A DNA stretch of 64,000 nt from [Phialemoniopsis] sp. UDSM-2020 (lineage: Eukaryota > Ascomycota > Sordariomycetes > Thyridiales > Thyridiaceae): assembly GCA_018873225.1 (NCBI GenBank), contig JAEILZ010000009.1:108501-172500 (forward strand), written 5' to 3'. The position numbers were made by a program, and so were the translations under genes. Positions 1 to 11,003 of the stretch are shown piece by piece (within the stretch, counting starts at the first letter, position 1; every line of letters starts with the position of its first letter). The notes under the pieces are model-generated. The model was not told where the DNA came from. It did no database searches and worked only from the letters and a program-made list of their open reading frames with translations.

Positions 1-202
1 ACCCCACACCGGATCCAGAAAGGTTGATCTCGCTCCCCCGCACCGGAGCACACCGTAGCCCACACCGACCGCACCGGACGAGCTTTGCGACAACAACACC
101 TGCGTTTCTACTCCGCGAAACCCGGGGCTGTCCACCCAGAGAGACGAAAAGAATAGCAAGTCCCCACACGCATAGATATATACCCCCTCTCGGGTCCTCG
201 CA

Positions 203-665
203 ATGGGCAACTGCTGCGGCAAGCCGAGCGCCGGCGGCGGCGACGACAACTTCCAGTCCCCGGGCCGCGTCCTGGGCTCCGCGCCGCCCGCGCAGGCAGG
301 CGGCACGTCGCGCGTGCCGGCCAAAGCGGCGGTGACGAGCAACAACAAGGTCGGCGGCCCGCCGCGCACGCTGGGCGGAGGCGACGGGAGCACAGGTAGC
401 GGCACTGGCGACGCCAAGTCGAGAGCGGCGGCGGCGGCAGAGGTATGATTGCAATTTCTTCTTACTGTCCACACTGGTACAAGCAATGCTGATGGTGAGG
501 GACTAGGCGCGGGCCAAGGGCGGCGGACGGCCAGTGGGCAAGCTGGGCGAGCAGCTGGCGAGCCAGCGCAAGCAGACGATGAGCGACACGCTCAAGGACG
601 CGAGCGCCGAGGAGAGGCGGAGGCGGGAGATTGATGCCGCGGAGGAGGCTAGGGTGCACAACTAG
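203..665 (+). CDS. small N-terminally lipidated protein, function unknown
   Basis: The product is 132 aa in two exons (203-442 and 507-665). A 64-nt phase-0 intron runs from gtatg to ctag. It begins MGNCCGKPS: Gly2 fits an N-myristoylation site, and Cys4 and Cys5 fit palmitoylation, so attachment to a membrane (plasma membrane, vacuole or endosome) is inferred. The middle is low-complexity Gly/Ala/Ser. The C-terminal 50 residues, encoded by exon 2, are charged and probably helical (SAEERRRREIDAAEEA). The start is the first ATG giving this signal. A larger frame begins at 24, but it is out of phase and is a shadow. I do not recognise the family. The overall plan (lipid anchor plus short charged helix) resembles Ego1/LAMTOR1-type scaffolds, but there is no motif evidence for that. 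The neighbouring PRP5 gene is convergent. Confidence 0.72.
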
Positions 666-1150
666 AGGCCGAGGGCGGACAGGACGATGAGATCTTGTGG
701 GAGAGCAGAGTAGAGTTCAAATCGTCGTTTACATGGAGGCACTTTGCGACATCACGGCATTGCTACGGCGTTTGATTTTTGGGACCCGGGGAGACCGTTT
801 ATATTTCTTGTTTGAAGTCAGCTTAGACGCTTCTTCACTTGCGCTTCGAGGAGGTGGTTGGGCTTCACTGTGTTTGGCAGTCGAGAGAATCTAGACTTGC
901 TCGAGTTGCAATGTGATATCTTCCATTGCACCTTTCTTTATTTTTAGAACTTGATGCCTGATCTATCAATCTCTTGAAACAGCCCTCACTGCTTTTCCCG
1001 CAGGAGGTACCAACTTGTTTGTTATATCCATGGCCTTCCCAATCCGAAAGTGGCCAAATATAAAACGCCAGCCGCCCCGGAAGAAAAGCGCTGCTGTACT
1101 GTACAATGAACCCCCATGCCATGTTTTCTCTTTTTCTCTCTCTTCGTCTT
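666..1150. other. convergent intergenic, 3' ends
   Basis: This 485-bp stretch lies between the stops of the lipidated protein and PRP5. It must hold both 3' UTRs. I see no gene, repeat or RNA in it. Confidence 0.6.
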
Positions 1151-4100
1151 CTATGTAATGGTATACCTGCCGCTCGCCGGCGCCCTGCTCTCCGCATCGG
1201 CCGCCGCCACCGTCCCCTCCTTGAGCAGGCGCGTGAGCTCCGACAGGGCGTTGCCGACCACGACCTCGGTGTCGCCTTCGATGAGGATGTACAGCTTGGG
1301 CTCGGCGCCCGCGGGCGGGTCCTTGCCGGGCGCATAGTAGTTGCCCTTCGTCGTGATGGAGGTGCCCGTCGCCTCGAGGATCTTGGCCACGTTGGTTCGG
1401 TTCGTGACGGCCCAGCGCGCCTTCTGCGGGAAGTCGTTGATCTCGAGCGTCGCGTGGTAGGCTCCCGCATCGGGGCCCTTGTTGTCGATCGGCTGGCCGG
1501 GCCGCAGCTGGCCCGCGCGCGCGAGGCGGGCGTTGATCTCGCTGACGGCCGAGGCGGCCTTGTCCAGCGCGCCCTTGGCTCCGCTCGAGAGGGTCGCTGT
1601 CGCTGCTGCCGGTGTGGGCGTCGGGTTGCCGCCGTCTGGTGTCTCCTGCTTCTGAGCGTCGCGCGAGACGATGGCAGACACGGCAGACTTGACTGCGCTC
1701 GCCGCTGCCTCTTTCTTCTTGTCGTCGTCCTCGCCCTTCTTCTCCTTCTCTTCGTCGTCCTCCTCGCCCTCGGCCTTGTGGGTCTTGCGCTCGCGCATCC
1801 GCGCCGCTTCCCTGTCCTTGTCGAGCTTCTCGAGACCTTTGCCGCCGAATCCTGACTGGTCCTTGGCCTTGCCGCTCTTGACCTTCTCCCTCCACGCCTT
1901 GCGCATCTCGTTGAGGCGCTCAGGCACCGGCTGACCGCTCTGCTCGAGAGCCTTGGCAATACCTGGCGCGCAGTTCTCCTGCTCCTCCGTGACGAAGGTG
2001 ACGGCAGTGCCGGTGTTACCCGCTCGGCCTGTCCGTCCAGCCCGGTGCACGTAGTCCTCCAGATGGTTGGGTGCGTCATAATTGACGACAAGCTTGAGCT
2101 GCTTGACATCAAGGCCACGTGCCGCGACCGAGGTCGCAACCAAGACAGGACAAACGCCGCTCTTGAAGTCGGTGATGGTCGAGTCACGGTCGACCTGATC
2201 TTTGCCTCCGTGCAGAGACATACAGCCGTAACCTTTCCGCAGGAGTTCTCGCAGAAGATCGTCTGCCTTCTCCTGACGCTCAACGAAGATTAAGGCACGG
2301 ACATCGTCGTCGTCTACATACAGCTCGCCAAGAAGCTCTAGCAGTCGGATGAACTTGTCCTTCTCTTCTCGAATTTCTACGATCTGTGTGATCTCGGGCG
2401 CAACCACACTCCTACCGCCCACGGTGATCTCGACGGGGTTGTGAAGCACCTTCTTGACCAGTGCGTCGATGATACGAGGCATAGTAGCAGAGAAGAGTAC
2501 CGTTTGCTTATCCGGCCTGATGTTTGCAAAGATCTTCATCACCTGGGGCTCGAAACCCATGTCGAACATACGGTCGGCTTCATCAAGGACGATGTAACTC
2601 GTCCGCTTCAAGTTGACCACACGACCTTGGTTGGCCGCCAAGAGATCGATCATGCGCCCAGTCGTGGCCACGACGATTTCCGCACCTCGCTTGAGCTCCG
2701 CGATTTGGTCCTTGATGGGTGGACCGCCGTAAGCACAGACAGAGCGCAGGCCGAGGGCCTTGAGGAAGGGCTTGCAATCACGGTGAATTTGGACGGCAAG
2801 CTCTCGTGTAGGAGTTAGAATCAGCCCGATCGGGCCTTCCGAGTCCCTGACGGGATCCTGATCCTTGATGTGGCGAAACATGGGCAACAGGAATGCCATC
2901 GTCTTCCCCGAACCTGTTTTTGCAACGCCAATGACATCGCGGCCCGACATGATGACTGGGAGCGCCTGCATTTGGATTGGGGTAGGCTTCTCATACCCCA
3001 ATGTGTCAATCGTCTCCAATATCGGTTGTGTCAGACCACATTGCGACCACTTTTGAACTGGTTTGGGAATCTCCTTGCCCGACACTTTGATGCCGTCGAG
3101 CTCAAGACGGAGCTCGGCAACTTCGTCCTCGGTCAACTGGCTTAACTCATAAGGCTCGAACCAGAAGTTCTTGCGCACGGGCTGCAAGTCCAACTTGCTG
3201 TAATCGATTGTGGGGATATCCTTCTTCTTTCGCTTCGCCGCGATGGCGAGGATGGAGTTGGGGTTTGTGTCGTCTTTGGCTTTGGAGGAGAAGAAATCGT
3301 CGTCGTCACTGAAGTATGCTTCCGGGGCTGGTGTCTTCTTGCCCTTCTTGGTGGCCTCGCCTAGTCCTACGGCACCAGTGTCCTCAAGGCCAGCCATGAA
3401 AGCATCCAGAGGATCCACATCGTCCTCTTGGTCTACTTCCATCGCTTCAGGCTCTGCAGGAGCGGCGGCGACAGTCTCTGTAGGCGCTGCTGCGGCGACT
3501 CCGTCTGTCCCATTCTGCAAAGGTGCTTCGCCTTGTTCCTGTGGCTGTGGTTGTTCGGCATCGTCGGTGTCCATTGCCGTACTCTGCTCGAGAATACGCT
3601 CTTCGCGGCGCTCGTGCGCTGCGCGGGCTGCTGCCAGTGCCTCTTCTTCTGTTCCAGCGAAATCATCGCCCTCAGACTCCTCGTCCTCGTCTTGATTTAC
3701 GTAGGGAGTGTCGTCGGTAGCTTCGAGGGATATATCAGGGAGTTTAGTGAGCTTTCGCTTGGAGGTCTCTTCATCGTCTAGGTCCAGCTTTCGCTTGGAA
3801 GGCGCCTTGTCAGTCTCTCCGCCCGTCTTGTGGAAGCCGAAGCCGCTTATTGGCTTCCCGGTGGGCAACGCAGATGCGGCGGGCGCTTTCGTGGGGGCAG
3901 CAGGGGCTGGTAGCTTCTCAGCCGGCACACCTTTGATCGCACCGAGGAGAGAAGGGGAATGGTGGCGCGGAGCAGCTTTCTTAGCGATAGCCTTGGGGTC
4001 GAATTTGCCCCCGTATGCTGGCGATGCGGCTCCACTGTCTAGGGGTGTGGCCGGCGAGGCTGCACCAGAAGGTGCCACCGATGGCGATGCTATCGACATA

Positions 4101-4660
4101 GGCGTGCCGCTCGCCTTCTCGTCCATCTCGGCGAGGAGCTTCCTCGTGTTCCCCGCGCTCGCCTCCTGCTCCTTACGCTGCTCGTGCTTCTTCTTCCATG
4201 CTTCCAATTTCGCGAGACGTTCGGCCTTCTTCTGTTCGTCGAGTTGTGCTTGGGTCAGGGCTGGTTTTGGATCTGGCTCTTTGTGCTTGGGAGCATCCGA
4301 AGCCCGCTGGCTTCGTGGGCGGGCATCGTCGCCTCTTCGGGCGCTGGAGTCGGCCGTGCCCTCGCGCCGGCTTCGAGTGCGGTCGTTGGAGTCATCCCGC
4401 CTCCTGTGATCTCTATCCCGCTCTCTGTCCCAGTCTCGATCTCTGTCCCTATCCCGGTCTGTCCTGTCTCTGCTTCTGGGTCGTCTACGAGCTGGGGACC
4501 TGTCTCGATCGCCTCTGTCGCGTGATCTGCGGCGGTCCCTGTCGTCCCTGCGACGACTGCGGGACCGGTCTCGACGGTAGTACGAGTCGCGGTCACGGTC
4601 GCGATCCCGATCTCGCCGCTGCGGACTGCGCGAACGACGGTAGTCGTCCCGTCGGCCCAT
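1151..4660 (-). CDS. PRP5: pre-mRNA-processing ATP-dependent RNA helicase Prp5
   Basis: A single uninterrupted frame encodes 1169 aa. Prp5 is the DEAD-box ATPase that remodels U2 snRNP and proofreads branch-site pairing during prespliceosome formation. The N-terminus (about 1-100) is an Arg-Asp/Arg-Ser-rich region typical of splicing helicases. DPLDAF at about 416-421 matches the conserved DPLD motif through which Prp5 contacts the SF3b U2 protein. Helicase motifs follow in order: AKTGSGKT (about 580-587), PTREL (about 617), DEAD (693-696), SAT (724-726) and HRAGRTGR (872-879). A Lys/Glu-rich linker and a conserved C-terminal region complete the protein. The length fits filamentous-fungal orthologs, which are longer than the yeast protein. 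Long frames on both strands over this GC-rich gene are shadows. It is divergent from the HMG-box gene. Confidence 0.95.
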   Translation of the reverse strand: MGRRDDYRRSRSPQRRDRDRDRDRDSYYRRDRSRSRRRDDRDRRRSRDRGDRDRSPARRRPRSRDRTDRDRDRDRDWDRERDRDHRRRDDSNDRTRSRREGTADSSARRGDDARPRSQRASDAPKHKEPDPKPALTQAQLDEQKKAERLAKLEAWKKKHEQRKEQEASAGNTRKLLAEMDEKASGTPMSIASPSVAPSGAASPATPLDSGAASPAYGGKFDPKAIAKKAAPRHHSPSLLGAIKGVPAEKLPAPAAPTKAPAASALPTGKPISGFGFHKTGGETDKAPSKRKLDLDDEETSKRKLTKLPDISLEATDDTPYVNQDEDEESEGDDFAGTEEEALAAARAAHERREERILEQSTAMDTDDAEQPQPQEQGEAPLQNGTDGVAAAAPTETVAAAPAEPEAMEVDQEDDVDPLDAFMAGLEDTGAVGLGEATKKGKKTPAPEAYFSDDDDFFSSKAKDDTNPNSILAIAAKRKKKDIPTIDYSKLDLQPVRKNFWFEPYELSQLTEDEVAELRLELDGIKVSGKEIPKPVQKWSQCGLTQPILETIDTLGYEKPTPIQMQALPVIMSGRDVIGVAKTGSGKTMAFLLPMFRHIKDQDPVRDSEGPIGLILTPTRELAVQIHRDCKPFLKALGLRSVCAYGGPPIKDQIAELKRGAEIVVATTGRMIDLLAANQGRVVNLKRTSYIVLDEADRMFDMGFEPQVMKIFANIRPDKQTVLFSATMPRIIDALVKKVLHNPVEITVGGRSVVAPEITQIVEIREEKDKFIRLLELLGELYVDDDDVRALIFVERQEKADDLLRELLRKGYGCMSLHGGKDQVDRDSTITDFKSGVCPVLVATSVAARGLDVKQLKLVVNYDAPNHLEDYVHRAGRTGRAGNTGTAVTFVTEEQENCAPGIAKALEQSGQPVPERLNEMRKAWREKVKSGKAKDQSGFGGKGLEKLDKDREAARMRERKTHKAEGEEDDEEKEKKGEDDDKKKEAAASAVKSAVSAIVSRDAQKQETPDGGNPTPTPAAATATLSSGAKGALDKAASAVSEINARLARAGQLRPGQPIDNKGPDAGAYHATLEINDFPQKARWAVTNRTNVAKILEATGTSITTKGNYYAPGKDPPAGAEPKLYILIEGDTEVVVGNALSELTRLLKEGTVAAADAESRAPASGRYTIT

Positions 4661-5440
4661 TTTCGATGTGTATTGAATGGTAGGCAGCAGATTTAGACTA
4701 CTCTGCAGAAGCTACGGACTTTTATCTGGGGATGGTTTGGGGCGGGTGCGCACTGACCATGTCGACTATTCGTTTCGTTTGCCTCTCTCAGGCTCGCTAT
4801 GCACCCCACCTTAGTTTTTAATTACCCTGCTGGGACAGCCTTCGTGGTTTCGAATCCCACTCTTGTCATATTGTCGAGATTCTTTTTTTGCCTTTTCGAA
4901 CCAATTTCTCACTTCTTGATTGAAGTTGTCTAGCCGTCAAATTTTTGGGCCTTCTCTTCTACCCTCCTCTTTCCCCTCATTTTACTAGCATTCACGCCGC
5001 CGCGATGATTTAATGCATGTGCATTTATGTACAAATTGGTGCAGGTCGCGGAGTGGAGGTGGCCCAGGTCCCAGAGCCAAGAGCTTGGACCTGATGCGGG
5101 CACCGGGACGAGACACCAAATTAGCGTCAACTCTGATGCGAGCATGGGTCTAGCAGAGTAGACGGTACTCACTCTTCGACGGATCAGCCCGCAAGTACCA
5201 AGTACTCAGTACGAGTCGTGCAAGAGCTCTACCGTCATCAAGCCAAAACATGGGTGGCAGGGAGACCATCATCAGGGCAGCACTTGGGGGGATCCCTTGA
5301 TAGAATCGAGAGCAACGCCAGGCAAGGCCACAACCCCATCAATTGTATCCATCTCCCAAATTGATCTTGCGATACTTTCTTCCCGTCTCGAGCGATCCAG
5401 CCAATTGTGCCCAGCTTCCTTCACACTCACATACACAACA
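4661..5440. promoter_or_regulatory. divergent promoter region PRP5 / HMG-box gene
   Basis: This 780-bp stretch separates two divergently transcribed genes, so both promoters lie here. It also contains the tRNA-Leu 3'-half-like sequence at 4821-4868. No other gene is seen. Confidence 0.55.
4821..4868 (+). pseudogene. tRNA-Leu 3'-half relic
   Basis: The segment 4843-4860 forms a T arm around the loop TTCGAAT, with four of five stem pairs; one stem G appears replaced by T. It is followed by TCTTGTC plus A, which is the 3' acceptor strand and discriminator of fungal tRNA-Leu. A run of seven T follows at 4883-4889, like a Pol III terminator. The matching 5' acceptor strand (GACAAGA) and an A box are absent from the preceding 190 nt. 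I therefore read it as a truncated or decayed tRNA gene rather than a working one. Confidence 0.5.
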
Positions 5441-6456
5441 ATGTGGTCTGCCATCCGGCCGGCCGCGGCCACAGCTGCGCGGCACGCGAGCCGAGCTCTG
5501 CCCCTTGCCCGCCTCGCCATCCGACCCAGAACCCTCATCGTCGCCGCCCGCCCCGCCCTGCTGCGCGTGAGCTGCCAGCACCAGCGCGGCCTTGCCACCG
5601 CCGGCGCGCCCAAGAAGAAGAAGACCACGGCGACGAAGAAGAAGGCCGCCGGCGCGAAGCCCAAGGCCAAGAAGCCCAAGAAGAAGGCCGCCGTCCGCAA
5701 GGTGGCCAAGCGCCGCCCGCGCAAGGTGCTGACGCCCGAGGAGAAGGCCAAGCTGCAGATCCGGGAGCTGAAGAAGGTCGCCCTGCTCAAGGAGCCCGGC
5801 AGGCTGCCCGACCGCGTCTGGACCGTCTACGTGTCGCAGAACACCAAGGGCAGCAAGCTCGGCTCCGAGGGCATTGGGGCCACCACCACGGCGCTGAGCC
5901 GCTCCTTCAAGGACATCTCGTCGATCGAGCGCCAGGTATGGTTACTTTCTCAGGAAGTCACGATCGGGGTCTCGCTTTACTGACGTGCACACTAGCAACT
6001 CCAAGCCACCGCGGAGCAGAACCGCCTGGCCAACCTTGCCTCGTACAAGGCCTGGGTTGAGAGCCACAGTGCCGTGGAGATCGCCGATGCCAACAACGCG
6101 CGGAACCACCTCGCCCGACTCACCAACAAGTCGCGTAGCCACATCACCGACGAGCGCCAGCCCAAGCGCCCCGCCACCTCGTACACGCTGTTCTGCAAGG
6201 CCCGGTGGGCGTCTGGCGACTTCACCGGCACTCCGGCCACAGAGGCTGCCAAGACCTTGTCTGCCGAGTGGAAGGAGTTGTCTGCTTCTGAGCGTCAGGT
6301 AGGTTGATAATAACGAAAACACCGTTCCAGCGTTGAGACTAACAAGTTTACTAGGGTTACGAGAGCGAGGCCAAGGCTGACTTTGACCGGTACGAGAAGG
6401 AGGTCAACTCAGTCCTCAACCGCAAAGTCAAGAGGTCGCCCAGCCCTCAAGCTTGA
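5441..6456 (+). CDS. mitochondrial HMG-box DNA-binding protein (Abf2/TFAM-like)
   Basis: Three exons (5441-5935, 5996-6298, 6355-6456) encode 299 aa. Residues 1 to about 50 are an Arg/Ala-rich mitochondrial presequence ending near QRGLAT. A lysine-rich segment follows (about 58-95) and is suited to DNA binding. Two HMG boxes come next: a divergent one at about 119-185 and a clearer one at about 219-285, beginning PKRPATSYTLF. This plan matches the family that packages mitochondrial DNA into nucleoids. The frame is open upstream to an ATG at 5297, but the start at 5441 (MWSAIRPA) gives the targeting signal and is preferred. Both introns are phase 0 and end in ctag. Nucleoid packaging is inferred from architecture. 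Confidence 0.85.
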
Positions 6457-6869
6457 TTGAGCCCGTCCTTTTCTCAACCTTACTATTGACGGGATCGTGG
6501 CAGGATGATCTCGCGGTGGGCCAGGTGTCCAAGGGATTCTAATAGACCTTGCCGAGGCAATCTCAAAGAGTAAAACAGAAAAACGTTCAGCCTATCCACG
6601 GCTCTTGGTTCCCTTTGTCACAGGTTCGGGCAGGTGGTCTATATGTTCTCTGGCAATGTGTCGGATCCTTAAGGTGCTACGGAGTTTTGTACGATAGGCC
6701 CATGCAATGCACATTTCTGTCCCGAGTCACGTCAACCGTTCATCGTTTGCAAGTATTGCGTAGTTTGTGTACCTGAAAGTATCGAGAAGGCTGGTGAAAA
6801 AACACACAAGGGTATCATCCGCAGAAAAACAGAACATGCTACCCAACAATGCCCAATGCTAACGCCACG
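6457..6869. other. convergent intergenic
   Basis: This 413-bp stretch lies between the stop of the HMG-box gene and the stop of the next, convergent gene. No feature is recognised. Confidence 0.5.
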
Positions 6870-8375
6870 CTATGCAACCCGTTTCTTCCTCGGCGCAACT
6901 TTGATGAGAGTCTCACCATCGCCACCGTGCCATTCACACCCCGTGTTGAGCACTTTCCTCTGTGAAGCAAGGTAAAGAAGCAGATACGCATGCCCGACAA
7001 TCTCGCCAAAGCAGTACAAGCGTATCCAGTTCCGAGATTCATCCCGCTTGCACCACACACCCCATCCCGCATCACCACATCCCACATAGTTGGTCAGGAA
7101 CGTCCATGACAGCCCAAGTAGCTCATCATCCCAGCCCGAGGTGTCCAGGAGCCAATATCCTCGCTCGAAGGGCTCCAGCTCTCGTACCTGTTCGTAGGGC
7201 TTATACCTCGTCTTGATGTCGAGATCCGAAGCCAGTTTGAGAAGTTTGGGCGTGATCAGCGTTGACGAGTCCACTATCCCACAGGATACGAGAGGATCAG
7301 GGGAGTAGATTTCTGAGGCATTGCATCTCGGAAATGTAGATTGGCGGAAAGCGACGGTCGAGGTATTTCGGCCTTGGCCTTGGACAACAAGACCATCACT
7401 TGAACTCCTGACTATGCCGCTCAGATCCGATCCATGGGCGACTTTACGGCGTTTGTTCACCGGCGGCTCCGAGTCAGCCCTCGTGGCAGGTACAATGTTG
7501 ACCGGGCTGCTCTGAGATGGACCCGGGGGTATTGAGGAAGTGACTATCCCGTCTGATGGATTGGTATGGTTGTTAATGATCCCTGAGCGAGCCTCTGTAG
7601 TCTCGGCAACCGCAATACCCATGGGAGAGGATGAGCTTGGATGCTGGTCATGTTGCGACGGACGATTTGAGGCCTGTGAAGCAGTTGGATCACTGATGAG
7701 TATTGTATCGGAGATCCGAGACACATCCGCAGCATTGTCGCTTTCCACTGATGTAGTGACCGCCCCAGCCACAGCTCCTTCCACAGGCCCCTTTGCCTGG
7801 CTTTCCACCGTTTCAAGATGTGTGTCTTCGACTATGCCAGATGCGCTGTCGAGCCTTCGAACATGCCGAAACATGCGAGTTGGCGAGCCGTACAGGGCTA
7901 TCCCCAAATTATCATCAGGCTGTGAGTCTGCCACCACGCTAGGTGGCGCAACCCATGCAGTTTGAGAGTTCTTGTCATTCTGTGACTTTGATTCCCGTGC
8001 TTGGTGCAAGAGACCTGGGGAGTGTGTGTTGTCTAGAGCATCTTGGAATGATAGGTTGGGTGATTGGATGAAGCCTTCTCTATGAAAAGATGTCTGTACT
8101 GGCTGTTGGTGATCGCCCACGAGTCGACTTTTCGATATCGCGACAGTGTTCACGGGCTCAAAGTCAAGGTAGGCTTGAGCCAGCGTGCGATAATGCAAGT
8201 CGTCTACCGCCTTGCTCGGCGCAGCAACGTGAACCAGAATCTCGGTCTCCTGCTCACCCATGCTGTCTTGTATATTTGTTGTCTGCCATTGATGCACCTT
8301 GTGTTCTCCTTCAAGATGTGATTTGAAGTGAGTCAATGGTGGTGGATATAAACTTGCAAGCGAATAGGCAGCCAA
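6870..8375 (-). CDS. uncharacterised fungal protein with conserved-looking C-terminal domain
   Basis: The open frame is 501 aa. I do not recognise a named family. Residues up to about 350 are polar and low in predicted structure, rich in Ser, Pro, Asp and Gln, with a basic patch near NKRRKVAH that could be a nuclear signal. The last 140 residues are different: rich in Trp, Tyr, Gly and Cys (for example ELEPFERGYW and GCGDAGWGVW), as in a compact folded domain. The C-terminus is basic (PRKKRVA). An alternative start is the ATG at 8261 (MGEQETEI); the 38 residues before it could be upstream leader. It is divergent from ERG26. The gene call rests on the long frame and coherent composition. The function is unknown. 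Confidence 0.62.
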   Translation of the reverse strand: MAAYSLASLYPPPLTHFKSHLEGEHKVHQWQTTNIQDSMGEQETEILVHVAAPSKAVDDLHYRTLAQAYLDFEPVNTVAISKSRLVGDHQQPVQTSFHREGFIQSPNLSFQDALDNTHSPGLLHQARESKSQNDKNSQTAWVAPPSVVADSQPDDNLGIALYGSPTRMFRHVRRLDSASGIVEDTHLETVESQAKGPVEGAVAGAVTTSVESDNAADVSRISDTILISDPTASQASNRPSQHDQHPSSSSPMGIAVAETTEARSGIINNHTNPSDGIVTSSIPPGPSQSSPVNIVPATRADSEPPVNKRRKVAHGSDLSGIVRSSSDGLVVQGQGRNTSTVAFRQSTFPRCNASEIYSPDPLVSCGIVDSSTLITPKLLKLASDLDIKTRYKPYEQVRELEPFERGYWLLDTSGWDDELLGLSWTFLTNYVGCGDAGWGVWCKRDESRNWIRLYCFGEIVGHAYLLLYLASQRKVLNTGCEWHGGDGETLIKVAPRKKRVA

Positions 8376-8899
8376 GCAAAACGATGCCAGTCAAGTGAGA
8401 TGGCCCTGGTAAAGACGATGCTGATGGAGCAATCAACTTGTTGGAGGTGAGTGAATGAAGCGCGCTAAATATGGTCAAAGCGAGGCTGTGATTTAATGCA
8501 CTTGATCACAAGATCTGTAGTCTGTCGGTGCCTGGTGCCTGTCTGTCTATTGATCCAATTCATGGAAGAATCCACGAGTCGGTGATACCTCAAGTCCCCA
8601 AACTCCCCACACAAAAGAATCGAGCTTGCGTCTCTAGCGCGTTGGCTCCAAGTTCCCACCCACCATCCCACCACTGACGGGCCTGAAATCCGACAACGAG
8701 GGCGCTACTAGCAGGGGGTGAAGAATTAGCCTACAGCGCATTTTGCCATCGCCAATCAGTGCTGCTGACAGGACCCTCCCCCAATTGAATCTCCAACCTC
8801 ACCTCTCTGCTCTCGCCTCCTTTTCCCTCTCTCTCACCCGCCTGCCCGCCTCGAGTTTCTGAACAACCCCCTCTCAAAGGACCACGAAGGAAAAACACA
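8376..8899. promoter_or_regulatory. divergent promoter region, uncharacterised gene / ERG26
   Basis: This 524-bp stretch separates two divergent starts. A pyrimidine-rich tract (about 8810-8880) precedes the ERG26 ATG, as is common in fungal leaders. No specific operator was recognised. Confidence 0.5.
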
Positions 8900-10127
8900 A
8901 TGGCGCCCGCAAAGAAGACCACCCCCGCCTCGGCTCCCAAGGGCAAGGTCGCCCTCGGCCACGTGCTCGTGATCGGCGGCTGCGGCTTCCTGGGCCACCA
9001 CGTCGTCAACGTGCTGCTGCGCGACTACGCCTGCGAGGTCTCGGTCGTCGACCTCGTCTGCACGCGCTTCCGCCGCCCGGACTCGGACGGCGTGCGCTAC
9101 TACGACGCCGACATCACCGACCAGGTCAGCCTCGTCTCCATCTTCGACGAGGCCCGCCCGGACGTCGTCATCCACACGGCCAGCCCCACGGCCCAGGGCG
9201 AGGACACCAACTCCAAGGCCCTCTTCAAGAAGGTCAACGTCGACGGCACCGCCGCCGTCATCGAGGCCTGCCGCAAGACGGGCGTCAAGGCCCTCGTCTA
9301 CACGAGCTCGGCCAGCGTCGTGAGCGACAACGTGTCGGACCTGATCAACGCCGACGAGAGGTGGCCCGTGGTCCGGGGGAAGGAGCAGACGCAGTACTAC
9401 TCGGAGACCAAGGTGCGTAGATTGGACCGCCTCTCCCTCGCGGGGCTGAGATACACTGGCAGACATAAGACTGACCTTCCAAACTCCTACACAGGCCGAA
9501 GCAGAAGAGATGGTCCTCAAGGCCAACGAGCCGGGCAAGCTGCTCACCTGCGCCATCCGGCCCTCGGGCATCTTCGGCGAGGGCGACCGCCAGGTCCTCC
9601 TCGGCATCCTCAGGGTCTACGCCACGCGCAAGCACAAGATCCAGATCGGCGCCAACGACAACCTCTGCGACTACACCTACGTCGAGAACGTCGTGCACGG
9701 CCACCTGCTCGCGGCGCGCGCCCTGCTCGCCACGACCAAGCTCGACGAGCCCCTGCCCGAGGCCGACCGCGTCGACGGCGAGGCCTTCATCATCACAAAC
9801 GACAGCCCCATCTACTTTTGGGATTTTTGCCGCGTCGTCTGGCGCGCCGCCGGCTGGTCGGGCGAGGACATGAGCGGCGTCTGGCACATCCCCAAGGACT
9901 TTGGCCTCATGCTCGGCTCCCTCGCCGAGTGGGCCGCCTTCTTCACCCGCTCCAAGGCCCAGTTCACCCACCAGCGCTGCATCTTTGCCTGCATGACGCG
10001 CTACTTTGACATCACAAAGGCCAAGAAGAGGTTAGGCTACGTGCCGCAGGTCAGCCTCGAGGAGGGCGTGCGGAGGGGCGTGCAGTGGTCGTTGGACCAG
10101 GAGAAGCAGCAGGCCGTCAAGGCTTAG
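8900..10127 (+). CDS. ERG26: sterol-4-alpha-carboxylate 3-dehydrogenase (Erg26-like)
   Basis: Two exons (8900-9412 and 9495-10127) with an 82-nt phase-0 intron encode 381 aa. This is an extended short-chain dehydrogenase of the 3-beta-HSD class. In ergosterol synthesis Erg26 oxidatively decarboxylates C4-carboxysterols in the ER membrane, working with Erg25 and Erg27. Visible features are the Rossmann NAD-binding GGCGFLG (about residues 26-32), the TSSASV strand with the catalytic Ser/Thr region, the YSETK active-site Tyr and Lys just before the intron, and a hydrophobic segment near LGSLAEWAAFF. The length fits the family. Other 3-beta-HSD-like reductases are possible, but the overall pattern (RPSGIFGEGDRQ, DYTYVENVVHGH) is typical of Erg26. 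Start: the first ATG, in a good context after a pyrimidine-rich leader. Confidence 0.87.
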
Positions 10128-11003
10128 ATGTCGTGACGGGGAAAAGGAAGACGGGAAAAGGACGTGGGTTTCGAGAGCGGTAATCGCGAGCTCTTGCATG
10201 GGCCGTGGCATCATCATCGTACATCTTGTAATTATACCTCGGAGCAGTAAGCTCTTCGATGTTGACCAAAATTAACATTTATGTGCATATCCAAAAGTCG
10301 ATGACCTAGCAAGGGGCTAAAAAGTTCCAATAGCACTTTTCATCAATGTCAACACCGGCTTGGACCGTGACGGATCTTCTCAAGCTGATTGATTCAAGGG
10401 TCAAGGGCTGCCATCAGGCCGAAGAAAATCTCAAGATCTGGGCAAAGAAAACTTTGGAATTTCTCCCCTTGGGAAGGGTTTTGGCTCGCGAGCTATAAGA
10501 AGATCTCCTCCCCCAATTGCACTCACTGGCTGAATGAGACAGACCACCACCACCACCACCACCACCACAATACAGCATCACACAACACCACACTGTACAG
10601 CTTCCCGTCACAGTCCGCTCCTTCATTTCCCTCCCTGTGTGCAAAAGAAAAAGAAAATAATGAACTCGGTCCTTTTCGTCTCCAGTGCTGCTGCTCAATG
10701 CTCGTAACGTCGTCAAGTTTAAAGAATCAAAACAGATATTGCCCATTTGCAAACACCACCCAAACTCCTCTTCTTTTTCTAGTAGTAGTAGAATGATCTA
10801 AGGGTCGGGGTTGACTTCACCAGCCGGAAGCCGAAGGTGAGAGGTCGTAGAAACGCAGCCGCGTGAGACCAAGATGGGTCTATCTGACGCTGCTTGGCCT
10901 GGTGGTGGCAGGCATGGAGGACTTGGAGATATAAATACTCATCGGGGACGCAATTCCACTTTCTGCAGAGGCGATGTCGTCGTTTAACATGAATTCTGTA
11001 TCA
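10128..11003. other. convergent intergenic with CCA microsatellite
   Basis: This 876-bp stretch holds the 3' ends of ERG26 and LRG1. It contains a perfect (CCA) run of about nine units at 10543-10568. That run creates a spurious frame with poly-His on one strand and poly-Gly on the other. No gene is supported. Confidence 0.55.
10543..10568. repeat. (CCA)n microsatellite
   Basis: About nine uninterrupted CCA units lie in non-coding DNA between convergent genes. Such a run is likely to vary in length between strains. Confidence 0.9.

Noticed and set aside
865..2283. 472-codon Arg/Ser-rich frame antisense phase to PRP5
   Set aside because: It is another phase of the same strand as PRP5, created by GC-rich codon bias. 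Its composition is dominated by Arg, Ser and Thr and it has no motif; PRP5 explains the region.
4821..4868. Reading the tRNA-Leu match as a retrotransposon primer-binding site
   Set aside because: On the opposite strand a primer-binding site should start TGG, complementary to the CCA tail, before the acceptor complement. That TGG is absent, and no LTR is seen nearby.
10389..10796. 135-codon frame with poly-His
   Set aside because: It is produced by the CCA microsatellite between convergent 3' ends. There is no conserved-looking segment outside the repeat.
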